From: Borrelia maritima
GTDB lineage: Bacteria; Spirochaetota; Spirochaetia; Borreliales; Borreliaceae
Direction of reading: 5' to 3'
Length of the DNA stretch: 64,000 nucleotides
NCBI RefSeq assembly: GCF_008931845.1
Contig: NZ_CP044535.1
Location: 744,001-808,000, forward strand
The first letter of the stretch is position 1; every line of letters begins with the position of its first letter. Below the pieces are notes generated by a model that searched no databases, was not told where the DNA came from, and saw only the letters and a list, made by a program, of their open reading frames with translations. The position numbers and the translations under genes were made by a program. Positions 28,046 through 36,776 of this stretch are shown piece after piece.

Positions 28046-28360
28046 ATTTTTTACTAAAGTATACTATAAGTGTATAAGAATTAATAATGTATAAGCTGAT
28101 TGTTATAGTATAAAATTATTGCTATAATTTTACACTATATAAGCAGCACTTTTAAAGTTTTGCTAATTAAGAAGATACTGTTAAGGTTGGGTGATGGTAT
28201 ATCTTAGATTTTAAGAGTAGATTTATCGATTATTAATTAAGCTTGTTTGCAGCTTAGTTGTTTTAAATTTTTTTTACTTGTGCAAAGCTGTTTAAAACAG
28301 TTTTAAGCGTTTTTTAGAATTTTTATTTTTTATGTCTAAAAAAGGAGAAAGGAGAGGTTT
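28046..28360. other. Intergenic region between PBP1a and plzA
   Basis: These 315 AT-rich bases separate divergent genes and contain no supportable coding region. They hold a strong-looking plus-strand promoter (28100-28128), giving plzA a leader of about 225 nt. Within the leader is an interrupted palindrome CTGTTT-A-AAACAG (28288-28300). A ribosome-binding site GGAGAGG lies just before plzA. No clear minus-strand promoter for PBP1a could be chosen, though several TATA-like boxes lie within 80 bases of its start. Confidence 0.6.
28100..28128 (+). promoter_or_regulatory. Predicted sigma-70 promoter of plzA
   Basis: TTGTTA (28100-28105) and a perfect TATAAT (28123-28128) are separated by exactly 17 bases. 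The predicted start site is about 28135, so plzA would have a long 5' leader. Read directly from sequence; activity is inferred. Confidence 0.6.
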
Positions 28361-29146
28361 ATGCTTTTATCTAGAAAAATAAGAGATTATGGGGCTAAGT
28401 ATAGGGGCAAAGAAATTAAAATGAGCACAGAGATAAATAGTTTTTTAAATCTTAGAAATACTATTGAGATGAAAATAGGCACATATTCTGTGCTTGGGGT
28501 AATTTATTCTATCTCCATGGATTCTCTTAAGCTTATTTTTCAAGAAGATACAGTATTGCCCACTTTGGCTAAAAATAAAAATTTAGGCTCTATTCAGTTT
28601 AAGAAAAATTCAGACTTTAAACATAGTGCGGGAGTTTTCCCCTTTTTGTCTGTTAAGTTGTTAAGTGCTTCTGCTTATTCTTCTCAAAATAAAGAATACA
28701 ATTTGTTAACATTGGAATTTTTATCTCCCATGCCAGAAGAGATCGCTATTAAAGTTGGGAAGCTTCTTGATTTAAAGCTTGGACAAAATCAGAGAATTCA
28801 TGAGAGGATTATTGTTGATAAAGATTCTATTAGAAAGCTAAAAATTGATTCCGATAAAGCTTTTATCAAGTTTAATGGCTCAAAACATAAATGCTTAATA
28901 AAAGATTTATCTTATGGGGGAGCTTTAGTGATTTCTTCTTTTGATTATGGGGATGTCAAGGAAGATGCAATTGATTTGATTTTTAGTTTTGAATTTATGG
29001 ATGAAGAAATTTTTATTGAGGGTAAATCAAAAAGCTTAAGCATTATTCAGACGCCAAGTGGAAAGGTTTTTGCACTTGGGATTGCTTTTGATGAGGATAA
29101 AATACCGCTTGAATATACTATGCTAATCCATGATTATTTCAATTAA
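28361..29146 (+). CDS. plzA: Cyclic-di-GMP-binding PilZ protein PlzA
   Basis: PlzA is the chromosomal c-di-GMP receptor of Lyme Borrelia, downstream of the Hk1/Rrp1 pathway. The 261-residue protein has an N-terminal PilZ-like half and a C-terminal PilZ domain with the two ligand motifs. RxxxR is at Arg145-Arg149 (QRIHER), and the D/N-x-S-x-x-G motif is at Asp182-Ser184-Gly187 (DLSYGG). The ribosome-binding region is strong (AAAGGAGAAAGGAGAGG before ATG 28361). It is monocistronic: the downstream gene is convergent. A well-placed promoter lies about 235 bases upstream. Confidence 0.95.
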   Translation: MLLSRKIRDYGAKYRGKEIKMSTEINSFLNLRNTIEMKIGTYSVLGVIYSISMDSLKLIFQEDTVLPTLAKNKNLGSIQFKKNSDFKHSAGVFPFLSVKLLSASAYSSQNKEYNLLTLEFLSPMPEEIAIKVGKLLDLKLGQNQRIHERIIVDKDSIRKLKIDSDKAFIKFNGSKHKCLIKDLSYGGALVISSFDYGDVKEDAIDLIFSFEFMDEEIFIEGKSKSLSIIQTPSGKVFALGIAFDEDKIPLEYTMLIHDYFN

Positions 29147-29326
29147 TTAAAAGATTAAAATTCTTTTTATATGAAAATCGATTTCTAATCTTTAGTTTAA
29201 GTTTCTCTTGATTGTATTTGTTGCTTTATTGTGAATTTAGACGTTTAATTTTGAATTTAGCATTGCTTTACTAATGAGTATTTATGTTTAAATTTTAAAG
29301 TAATATAATTAGGGTTATTTACGTTT

Positions 29327-30334
29327 TTACTTAATGAATCTATTTGAACTAGCTTTTCTGATTCTATTATTTATTGAGTATCCAAGCTCTTCATCTTTGA
29401 CGAATTCGCTAAGGATTTGTTTGTAGCTATTTTCAGAATTGATTAGTTCTTTGTAAAGATTTTGTGCATATTCTTCAAGGGTATTAAATACTGTAATATT
29501 TTTTTTATCCCACAAAAAATTAAATAAATAGGATTTTAGAGTAGGTTTTGTGATAAGTATTTTTGTATCTTTGTTTAAATATCTTCTTATGTTGTCTTGA
29601 TTTTTAAACAAATAAACAGGAATTTTTGGCTTGTAATGTTCTATTATGTTCCCAGGTGATTTTTCCAACTCTGTTTTTGTTTCTGCATAATTGACCGTAT
29701 ATTTTCCTTTAAGCTCTTTTTCTATCATGTTTTTTGTTATTGTGCCCGGTCTTAATATTAGCACATTTCCTTTTGCGTCAAATCCAATCACAGTTGATTC
29801 GATTCCAATATTAAAGTCTTTGTTTTCTTCTGTTTTTATTATTCCCCTTACAAGCCCATTTAATTCTTTGAAGGCCATTTCGAAGTTTGTTGAACTTGGT
29901 CTTTTTGATATATTTGCAGATGGTGCTACTATTGGGACTTTGGATTTTTTGATTAAGTTTAAAGCTGTTTTATTTGCAGGAATTCTTATTGCTACTGTAT
30001 CTAGGTTTCCACTTACAAATCTGGATATTTTTATTGATTTTTTAAGAACATAGGTTAAGGGACCCGGACTAAACTTTTTGATTAGCATGAGAGCACTTTT
30101 GGGGATGTATTCTGATAATTCTTTTATTTTTTTTACTGTATCAACGTGCACTATCAAGGGATTTGTAATGGGTCTTTTTTTTACTAGAAAAATCATTTTT
30201 ACAGCATCTTCATCATAAGCATTTGCACCAATCCCGTAAACTGTTTCTGTTGGGAATACAACAAGTTCTCCCATTTTTATAAGTTTTGCTGCTTTTTGTG
30301 TTTGGTTACTTCGAATTATTTCTGTTGATATCAT
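29327..30334 (-). CDS. sua5: L-threonylcarbamoyladenylate synthase, Sua5 type
   Basis: This enzyme makes threonylcarbamoyl-AMP for the t6A modification of ANN-decoding tRNAs. The 335-residue protein has the YrdC fold with FPTETVYGIGANA at the N-terminus, KKRPITNPLIVHV (the KxR substrate motif), VAPSANIS, and GIESTVIGFD. It then has an additional C-terminal Sua5 domain (about 230-335), which separates it from the shorter TsaC. It is convergent with plzA and divergent from rlpA, which lies across a 105-base gap. The 180 bases downstream hold no recognised gene or terminator. Confidence 0.93.
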   Translation of the reverse strand: MISTEIIRSNQTQKAAKLIKMGELVVFPTETVYGIGANAYDEDAVKMIFLVKKRPITNPLIVHVDTVKKIKELSEYIPKSALMLIKKFSPGPLTYVLKKSIKISRFVSGNLDTVAIRIPANKTALNLIKKSKVPIVAPSANISKRPSSTNFEMAFKELNGLVRGIIKTEENKDFNIGIESTVIGFDAKGNVLILRPGTITKNMIEKELKGKYTVNYAETKTELEKSPGNIIEHYKPKIPVYLFKNQDNIRRYLNKDTKILITKPTLKSYLFNFLWDKKNITVFNTLEEYAQNLYKELINSENSYKQILSEFVKDEELGYSINNRIRKASSNRFIK

Positions 30335-30404
30335 CTTTTAGACTTTTTTCTTTTTATAATTAAATCAAAAAAAATGTAAATAAGCAATTTGTAAGCTTAA
30401 TTGT

Positions 30405-30432
30405 TTGTTGAAATATGTTTTTATATTATAAT
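30405..30432 (+). promoter_or_regulatory. Predicted promoter of rlpA, very close to the start codon
   Basis: TTGTTG (30405-30410) and perfect TATAAT (30427-30432) are spaced 16 bases. Transcription would start at about 30439, practically on the ATG at 30440, implying a leaderless or nearly leaderless message. No ribosome-binding site precedes that ATG. Confidence 0.5.
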
Positions 30433-30439
30433 AGACATT

Positions 30440-31231
30440 ATGAGAAATTTAATTGATACCATCTTAAGAGATAATAGAAACTTTCTTTGTCTCTTTGTAT
30501 TTTTTTATGTTGCTTCTCATTTAAATTCCGCTACAGTAGGTCTTGCTTCGTGGTATGGTGAAGCTTTTCATGGTAAAACTACTGCTAATGGTGAAAAATT
30601 TGATATGATGGCTCTTACTGCTGCTCACAAAGAATTGCCCTTTAATACTACTGTAAGGGTTACAAATCTTTTAAACAATAGATCAGTTGTTGTAAGAATT
30701 AATGATAGGGGTCCTTTTAGGAAGGATAGAATAATCGATTTGTCAAAACATGCCGCCGAGAAGCTTGATTTTTTGGGGATAGGAGTTGCTCCTGTAAAAA
30801 TCGAAGTCATTGAAAGTGCGAATGGAAAGAGACCTTCTTTATCGAAATCTAGTGATTTTAAAAAAGCATTTAATACTCCTGAAATTGAAGAAAAAGATAA
30901 ACTCAATCAATCAGAAGAGAGTGTTTCTGTTGTTAAAAATAAATCTTCAAATTTATTAACAGATTCATCAATTTTTTCTGACAAAGAAACAGATTTTTAC
31001 ATACAAGTCGGATCTTATAGGAAAAAAGATTATGCTGATAGGGCTTATAAAATATTAAAAAAAGCAGGTCTTTTTGTTGTAGTCAATTCTCACGGGCCGT
31101 TTTATACTGTTTTTGTTCCTACTGATGCTGATAGTGTTCAAAGAAATATAGAGCTTATTAAATCTGCTGGATATAAAGACACTTTAGTAAGAAAAACCAA
31201 GGTTCCGGGCGAAAGTCTTGTTATGGATTAA
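30440..31231 (+). CDS. rlpA: RlpA-like septal ring lytic transglycosylase with SPOR domain
   Basis: RlpA cleaves denuded glycan strands and is recruited to septa by its SPOR domain. The protein of about 263 residues has an N-terminal hydrophobic export signal (about 15-30) and a double-psi beta-barrel with GLASWYGEAFHGKTTANGE. The conserved His (TAAHKELPF) and Asp (RINDRGPF) follow. After a low-complexity linker comes a C-terminal SPOR domain (FYIQVGSYRKKDYADRAY, about residue 187 onward). ATG 30440 is the first plausible start; a longer reading from 30401 overlaps the predicted promoter. No lipobox is evident, unlike the E. coli lipoprotein. Confidence 0.92.
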   Translation: MRNLIDTILRDNRNFLCLFVFFYVASHLNSATVGLASWYGEAFHGKTTANGEKFDMMALTAAHKELPFNTTVRVTNLLNNRSVVVRINDRGPFRKDRIIDLSKHAAEKLDFLGIGVAPVKIEVIESANGKRPSLSKSSDFKKAFNTPEIEEKDKLNQSEESVSVVKNKSSNLLTDSSIFSDKETDFYIQVGSYRKKDYADRAYKILKKAGLFVVVNSHGPFYTVFVPTDADSVQRNIELIKSAGYKDTLVRKTKVPGESLVMD

Positions 31232-31284
31232 TTTTTTTTAATTATTTTTCCATTAAAATTATTTATTAAACTTTTAAAAATCTT

Positions 31285-31434
31285 ATGATTATTTCATTTA
31301 TTGCCAATTTTTTTGTGGTGTTTTTTTATTTTAAAAGCTACAATCTTATTTTTAAAAATCTAAATCTACTAATATTGATCGGATGTTTTACTTTGCTTAA
31401 ATTCCCATTTTATTATTATAAAGTTATTTTATGA
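31285..31434 (+). CDS. 49-residue hydrophobic membrane ORF coupled to dus
   Basis: The ATG at 31285 opens a 49-codon frame encoding a very hydrophobic peptide. It has two possible short membrane stretches (IISFIANFFVVFFYF and LNLLILIGCFTLL) with Lys/Asn between them and at the C-terminus. Its TGA stop overlaps the ATG of the dus gene in an ATGA arrangement, the usual sign of translational coupling, and this is the main reason to believe it. There is no strong ribosome-binding site. No family is recognised. It could instead be chance, since AT-rich sequence easily yields Phe/Ile/Leu codons. Confidence 0.5.
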   Translation: MIISFIANFFVVFFYFKSYNLIFKNLNLLILIGCFTLLKFPFYYYKVIL

Positions 31435-32435
31435 AGTTTTTATTTGACATTTCTCTTCCAATTATGATTTTAGCTCCAATGGAGGATGTTACTGATTCTG
31501 TTTTTAGAAATTTAATCCATTTAATAGGAGCTGGAGAAGGAGAGCCCCATATTTATTTTACTGAATTTATTTCTACAAAGGGAATTTTAAATGGATTAAA
31601 ACAATCTATTCAGCATGTTTTTTTAAAGCCTAATGAGCTTAAGAGACCTTTAATTGCTCAAATTTGGGGCAATGTTCCTGAAGAATTTTATAGGGCAATA
31701 GAAATATTAGGAGGCATGGGGTTTTGGGGAGTCGATATTAATATGGGTTGCCCTAAAAGCAAAATAGTTAAAAAGGGTGTTTGTTCAGCTTTAATTAATA
31801 ATAAATCTTTGGCTAAAGAAATAATTCTAGCAAGCAAAGAAGCTTGCGCAAGATTTAATTTGCCTCTTAGTGTTAAAACCAGGCATGGATTTTCATATCC
31901 AGAAGTTGATGATTGGCTAGGGTTTTTATTGGGTTTTGGAATCGATATGTTAACGGTTTATCCAAGGCTTGCTATTAATCAGAGCAAAGGTCCTGTTAAT
32001 TTTGATATTTTTTATGAACTTATTAAATTGCGAAATGATCTTAGTCCTTCTACGCTTATTATTGGCAATGGGGATGTTTTAAGCCTCAAGGATGCTAAAT
32101 ATTATGTTGATAAATATTTGATTGATGGGATTATGTTTGGGCGTGGAATTTTTAAGAATTTAAATTTATTTAAATTATCTTCAAAACGCTTTTTGGATAG
32201 TAATTTAAATTTTAGGTTAAATATATTAAAATTCCATATAAAGGATTTTTATGCTACTTGGGGACTTGGAAAAGATTTTAATAAACTTAAAAAATATTTT
32301 AAGATATATTTTACTGAGAATGAAAAGCAGAGTAAATATTTCTCAAATCTTATGAATTCAAAAACTTATGAAGAGCTTTTTGAAAATTTAAATGTTATTG
32401 ATATGGTAGGAGATTTTAAAAACAATGAATTGTAG
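31431..32435 (+). CDS. dus: tRNA-dihydrouridine synthase family protein
   Basis: Dus enzymes reduce uridines in tRNA D-loops using FMN. The 334-residue protein has the TIM-barrel motifs in order: LAPMEDVTDSVFR, the TEFIS strand, LIAQIWGNVPEEF, and VDINMGCPKSKIVKKG, which carries the GCP motif. Then come LPLSVKTRHGF and the phosphate-binding IGNGDVLSLKDA with MFGRGIFKN. The ATG overlaps the stop of a 49-codon ORF, and the 3' end overlaps valS by 11 bases. Which uridine it modifies cannot be told. Some old annotations label the orthologue as a histidine phosphokinase, which the motifs do not support. Confidence 0.92.
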   Translation: MKFLFDISLPIMILAPMEDVTDSVFRNLIHLIGAGEGEPHIYFTEFISTKGILNGLKQSIQHVFLKPNELKRPLIAQIWGNVPEEFYRAIEILGGMGFWGVDINMGCPKSKIVKKGVCSALINNKSLAKEIILASKEACARFNLPLSVKTRHGFSYPEVDDWLGFLLGFGIDMLTVYPRLAINQSKGPVNFDIFYELIKLRNDLSPSTLIIGNGDVLSLKDAKYYVDKYLIDGIMFGRGIFKNLNLFKLSSKRFLDSNLNFRLNILKFHIKDFYATWGLGKDFNKLKKYFKIYFTENEKQSKYFSNLMNSKTYEELFENLNVIDMVGDFKNNEL

Positions 32436-35052
32436 ACCTCTTGAAAAATATGATCCCAAGGCATTTGAGGATGAAATTTACAATAAATGGCTTGAAAATA
32501 ATGTTTTTTTACCAAATGATTCTTTATTTGAAAAATTTAGTATGGTTGCGCCTCCCCCTAATGTTACTGGCGTGTTGCACATGGGGCATGCTCTTAATTT
32601 TGTTTTGCAAGATGTTCTTGTAAGGTATAAGAGAATGAAAAAACACAACACTTTATGGCTTTTTGGTACAGATCATGCAGGAATAGCAACACAGGCTGTT
32701 TTTGAAAGACATCTTAAAAGTATTGGTAAAAGTAAAGATGATTTTGAAAGAGAAGAACTTGTTCGAGAAATTTTTAAATTAAAAGACAAGCATAGAAGCA
32801 TAATTGTTAATCAGATAAAAAAACTCGGGGCATCTTATGATCACTCAAGAGAAAAGTTTACCCTTGATGATAACCTTTGCAAGGCCGTTAACAAGGTTTT
32901 TAAGGATTTGTATTCTAAAGGATTGATTTACAGGGGTGAATACCTTGTTAATCTTGATCCTGGATCTGGGAGTGTTGTTAGCGATGAAGAGATTGAATAT
33001 AAAGAAGTTGATGGCAAGCTTTATTTTGTTAAGTACTTCATTAATGATTCTTCTTTTGTTGAGGTTGCAACAACTAGGCCTGAGACGATGTTTGGAGATA
33101 CTGCAATTGCTGTTAATCCCAATGATGAGAGATATAAGTCTTTAATTGGTAAAGAAGTCACAATTCCCTTGACAACTAAAAAGATAAAAATTATTGCAGA
33201 TTTTTATGTTGACAGCACTTTCGGTACTGGGGCTTTAAAAGTTACTCCTGCGCATGATCCTAATGATTTTGAAATTTCAAAAAGACATAATATTCCCAAA
33301 GTAAATATTTTAACTCCAGATGGAAAACTTAATAAAAATGTTCCTTTACAATATCAAGGATTAAGCGTGAAGGACGCAAGATTTAAAATAGAGTTAGAAT
33401 TAATGGAAAAGGGCTTTTTACAAGGTGTTAAAAAACATCAGCAGCAAGTTGGGCATTGTTATCGATCAGGCGAGGTTATTGAGCCTTATTTGTCTACTCA
33501 GTGGTTTGTGAAAATGAAGCCTTTGGCAGACAAAGCTTTAAAGGCCTTAGAGGATGGCGAATTAAAGTTTCATCCTAAAAAATGGGAAAATACATATAGG
33601 TATTGGTTATCAAATATTAGAGATTGGTGTATATCAAGACAGCTTGTTTGGGGACATAGAATACCTGCTTGGTATAATATTGATACGTCCGAAATTATTG
33701 TTAGTGATACTGACCCTTCTTTAGATGAAAAGAATGTGGGCAAGAGGTTTGTTCAAGACCAAGATGTTCTTGACACTTGGTTTTCTTCTTGGCTATGGCC
33801 TTTTTCTTCTCTTGGATGGCCCAATGTTACTGTTGATTTTAAAAATTATTATCCAACGAATACTTTAATAACAGCTTATGATATAATATTTTTTTGGGTT
33901 GCAAGAATGGTTATGGCAGGGTTAGAATTTACAGGACAAATTCCTTTTAAAGATGTTTATATTACACCTCTTTTGCGTGACAAACAAGGCAAAAAAATGT
34001 CAAAGTCTTTGGGAAATGGAATAGATCCTATTGATATTATTCGTGAGTATGGAAGCGATTCTTTGCGGTTTACTTTGTCCTTTTTATCTGTTCAAGGCCA
34101 AGATTTAAATATTGATGCTAAAGATTTTATGCTTGGAGCTAAGTTTGCAAACAAAGTTTTTAATGCTTCTAAATTTATTCTTTTAAATTTAAAAAATAGA
34201 GAAATATTAAATGATTTGAAATTTAACGACATTGACAAATGGTTGCTTACAAGCTTAAATTCAACTATTCTTGGTGTAGAGTCTTCTTTTGCAAACTATA
34301 AGTACAATGAAGCTTCAAAATCTGTTTATGAGTTTTTTTGGAATGATTTTTGTGATTGGTATATTGAAATTAGCAAAATTGATTTAAATAGTGAAAATGT
34401 TAATATTCAAAATATGACTATTTCTAAGTTGCTATTTTTTCTTAAAAAAGCATTGTTAATTTTGCACCCGTTTATTCCTTTTATTACAGAAAAAATTTTT
34501 TCTGAATTTTCAGAAAAAGAAGATGTTTTAGCTTTAAATGAATATCCAAGTTTTGATATTGCTAATAATTTTCAAGAAGAATTTGAAAGCTTTAAAGTAT
34601 TTAAAACTTTTGTTGTAGCTATTAGAACACTTAAGAGTGAGTTTAATATACCTTCTAACATTGAGATTGATATTGCTTTGAAGTTTGATGCTGACTTTAA
34701 ATATGAGGGATACTTTAAGGCTAATGAAAACATCGCAAAAAAAATGATTAATTTTAAAAATGTATTTTACAATGAAAATTATGATGGCATGCTTGGTGTA
34801 GCTGCAGTTGGTTTTGGAATTTATGCAGATGTTAAGTCATTGATAGATAAAAATAAGGAATTAATAAGGCTTGAAAAGCAGCTTGAAAAGTACAAAATGC
34901 TTAAGATTTCTGTTTCAAAGAAACTTGAAAATGAGAATTTTTTGATGAATGCTCCTAAGGAAATAATTGAATCTGAAAAATTAAAATTTACAGAATTTTC
35001 TTCTTTAATCAATAAGATAAATACTTATATTATTGATTTAAAAAATCTGTAA
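32425..35052 (+). CDS. valS: Valyl-tRNA synthetase
   Basis: ValRS charges tRNA-Val and edits mischarged threonine. The 875-residue protein has the class I signatures: PPPNVTGVLHMGHAL (HIGH) at about 42, and KMSKSLGNGIDP in the second half. The CP1 editing insertion lies between them (TTRPETMFGDTAIAV, GTGALKVTPAHDPNDFE). Further on are WCISRQLVWGHRIPAW, the anticodon-binding domain, and the C-terminal tRNA-binding coiled coil (LIRLEKQLEKYKML) typical of ValRS. The ATG at 32425 lies within the last codons of dus. Confidence 0.97.
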   Translation: MNCRPLEKYDPKAFEDEIYNKWLENNVFLPNDSLFEKFSMVAPPPNVTGVLHMGHALNFVLQDVLVRYKRMKKHNTLWLFGTDHAGIATQAVFERHLKSIGKSKDDFEREELVREIFKLKDKHRSIIVNQIKKLGASYDHSREKFTLDDNLCKAVNKVFKDLYSKGLIYRGEYLVNLDPGSGSVVSDEEIEYKEVDGKLYFVKYFINDSSFVEVATTRPETMFGDTAIAVNPNDERYKSLIGKEVTIPLTTKKIKIIADFYVDSTFGTGALKVTPAHDPNDFEISKRHNIPKVNILTPDGKLNKNVPLQYQGLSVKDARFKIELELMEKGFLQGVKKHQQQVGHCYRSGEVIEPYLSTQWFVKMKPLADKALKALEDGELKFHPKKWENTYRYWLSNIRDWCISRQLVWGHRIPAWYNIDTSEIIVSDTDPSLDEKNVGKRFVQDQDVLDTWFSSWLWPFSSLGWPNVTVDFKNYYPTNTLITAYDIIFFWVARMVMAGLEFTGQIPFKDVYITPLLRDKQGKKMSKSLGNGIDPIDIIREYGSDSLRFTLSFLSVQGQDLNIDAKDFMLGAKFANKVFNASKFILLNLKNREILNDLKFNDIDKWLLTSLNSTILGVESSFANYKYNEASKSVYEFFWNDFCDWYIEISKIDLNSENVNIQNMTISKLLFFLKKALLILHPFIPFITEKIFSEFSEKEDVLALNEYPSFDIANNFQEEFESFKVFKTFVVAIRTLKSEFNIPSNIEIDIALKFDADFKYEGYFKANENIAKKMINFKNVFYNENYDGMLGVAAVGFGIYADVKSLIDKNKELIRLEKQLEKYKMLKISVSKKLENENFLMNAPKEIIESEKLKFTEFSSLINKINTYIIDLKNL

Positions 35053-35101
35053 AAAAATAAAAAATTATTGTTTAATTAAACTTTTTATGGTTGGTTTTTA
35101 G

Positions 35102-35125
35102 CAAAATGCTATTTCTAGCATTTTG
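35102..35125. terminator. Perfect 10-bp hairpin between convergent genes
   Basis: CAAAATGCTA (35102-35111) and TAGCATTTTG (35116-35125) are perfectly complementary around a TTTC loop. It sits in the 78-base gap between the ends of valS and the minus-strand secreted-protein gene, where a bidirectional terminator would be expected. Neither strand has a good U-run after the stem, so efficiency is doubtful. Confidence 0.45.
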
Positions 35126-35130
35126 AATTC

Positions 35131-35727
35131 TTAATTGTTATGTACTGCTTGAGGGAGCAAGAAGTTTGGATTTTGTAGTTTCATGAAACTGTTTATTATT
35201 GTTGGTAAATCTTCTTTTTTGATGTAAATTGATGGAAAAGTTTTTCTTTGATCAAAGATAAAATCAAAATCAAGAATTAAATAAACTTGATTGTTTTTGC
35301 GAGTTGCGCTTAGTTTTAATTCAAAATCGTCATCGTCTTTGTATCGTTTATAGGGATTTTCTTTAATCATTTTTGTACCCAATAATATTATTTCATTTTC
35401 TTTAATGTTTTTTGGTTTTTCATTAAATAGACTTAGGCTTTTGATTATATTACTAGTATTTAAAAGATTGAAAAAGCTGAAATTTCTTCTATATCCATTT
35501 TCTTTTAGGATAAGTTTAACTTCTGAATCGTGATCTTTAATATATGGTCCGTTGTGTTCAATTTCAATAATTCCCTCAAGGCTTGCATTGTTTAGAACCT
35601 CAGAATATTTTTCTTTTTTTATTAGTATATCTTGTATAAAGAATAAATCTTTGATTATGTCTTTTGCAAAAATATAATTATTAGATATTAAAAAGATTAA
35701 TGCTGTAGCAAATATTTTTCTTTTCAT
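35131..35727 (-). CDS. Secreted protein of unknown function
   Basis: No family is recognised. The 198-residue protein has a signal peptide (about 1-21, ending FAKD). The body is lysine- and acid-rich with no further membrane segment, so it is probably periplasmic. There is no lipobox. A strong ribosome-binding site (GGAG) precedes the ATG. A TATACT box with an upstream TG (extended -10) lies about 25 bases before the start codon. That box is downstream of the mnmD stop, so the gene is probably transcribed on its own. Confidence 0.75.
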   Translation of the reverse strand: MKRKIFATALIFLISNNYIFAKDIIKDLFFIQDILIKKEKYSEVLNNASLEGIIEIEHNGPYIKDHDSEVKLILKENGYRRNFSFFNLLNTSNIIKSLSLFNEKPKNIKENEIILLGTKMIKENPYKRYKDDDDFELKLSATRKNNQVYLILDFDFIFDQRKTFPSIYIKKEDLPTIINSFMKLQNPNFLLPQAVHNN

Positions 35728-35809
35728 TTAAATTCTCCTTTTTTCTATTGGATTAGTATATCATACTTGTTTAAATTCTTTTTTGAATTTCTTATATAAA
35801 AGTAAATTT

Positions 35810-36487
35810 TTAATTTTTTTGAGCTTTAATCATATGTCTTTTATTCCCAAATCCTTTTTTTATGTGAATGTGTTTAAAATTAGCAAGCTTTAAGCCGTCT
35901 TTTACAATTCTTGCAGAGGAAAATGTTGAAAGCTTGCAATCTGCGCTGCTTTTCTCAGAAATTAAATTAAATATTGCTTTACTCCACATTTCGGGATTTT
36001 TTTTAGGATTAAATCCATCTAGAAACCAGTATTCTACGTTTTTTGGAATTTCTTTAATTTTTATTTTAACGTTACCAATTAAAATTTTTAAATTTACATT
36101 TTCTGTTATTTTTAGTTTTAGATTTTTTTTTGGAGTTTTAGGGTAATTTTTTAACATTAATTTGAAATAAGCGGTTTCCTTAGTGAAGAATTTGGAAATT
36201 TGCATTATTGTTTGTTTTTTGAGTGGAAATTTTTCTATAGAATAATAATTAATCTTTGAGGTTATATTGTTTTCTTTTATGAATTTTAAAAGGCATATAA
36301 AGTTTAATCCTGTTCCAAATCCCAATTCTGCTATTAAAAGATTTTCTTTTGTTTTTAATTCTAAATCTAGATTGCAGCCTTTAATAAATGTATAAAAACT
36401 CTCTTCAATTCCATACTTTGGATTGTAATAGATGTCATCAAATTTGCTTGAATATATGGTGCTTTCTTTAAAAATTAGACTTTTCAT
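35810..36487 (-). CDS. mnmD: MnmD-type tRNA methyltransferase domain protein
   Basis: By family, this SAM-dependent methyltransferase converts nm5(s2)U to mnm5(s2)U at tRNA wobble position 34, the last step done by the MnmC2 half of E. coli MnmC. The 225-residue protein has the SAM motif AELGFGTGLNFICLL near 50, and YSIEKFPL. The characteristic DGFNPKKNPEMWS and late STFSSARIVKDGL are present, with a GFGNKRHM tail. Only the methyltransferase half is here; the FAD half of MnmC is not fused. An FAD oxidoreductase 16 kb away (52881-53936) might supply it. A large hairpin lies just upstream of the start. Confidence 0.85.
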   Translation of the reverse strand: MKSLIFKESTIYSSKFDDIYYNPKYGIEESFYTFIKGCNLDLELKTKENLLIAELGFGTGLNFICLLKFIKENNITSKINYYSIEKFPLKKQTIMQISKFFTKETAYFKLMLKNYPKTPKKNLKLKITENVNLKILIGNVKIKIKEIPKNVEYWFLDGFNPKKNPEMWSKAIFNLISEKSSADCKLSTFSSARIVKDGLKLANFKHIHIKKGFGNKRHMIKAQKN

Positions 36488-36499
36488 TTAATTTAATTT

Positions 36500-36531
36500 T
36501 TTCAAGCTTACAGCATTTTGTAAGCTTGAAA
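36500..36531. repeat. 12-bp inverted repeat upstream of mnmD
   Basis: TTTCAAGCTTAC (36500-36511) and GTAAGCTTGAAA (36520-36531) are perfect complements around an eight-base loop. It lies 13 bases upstream of the mnmD start codon. A T-run follows the stem only on the plus strand, where no gene would need it. So it may be an RNA leader hairpin or operator for mnmD, or simply a terminator for groES read-through. Confidence 0.5.
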
Positions 36532-36746
36532 TTTTTAATTTGATTGATCAGAATAATAAGTTTTTATAATAAACTTGTAATTTTTATTTAATTTTGCAAA
36601 TTTTAATAAAAAATTTTGATTTATAAATATTTGTAGACTCTAGTAGTTTTTCTTTTAGGAATACAAAATTTTTTACCATTTTTACTTTCCCTTTAGGCCA
36701 AGTTTCTTTTTTTTGTTCATTTTAAAACTAAAACCTTATTTTCAAT

Positions 36747-36776
36747 AATCTTTATAAAAAATATTTTATAAAGATT
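36747..36776. repeat. 13-bp AT-rich inverted repeat downstream of groES
   Basis: AATCTTTATAAAA (36747-36759) and TTTTATAAAGATT (36764-36776) are perfectly complementary around AATA. It lies directly beyond the groES terminator hairpin and may act as a second stem in the same transcription stop. Confidence 0.5.
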
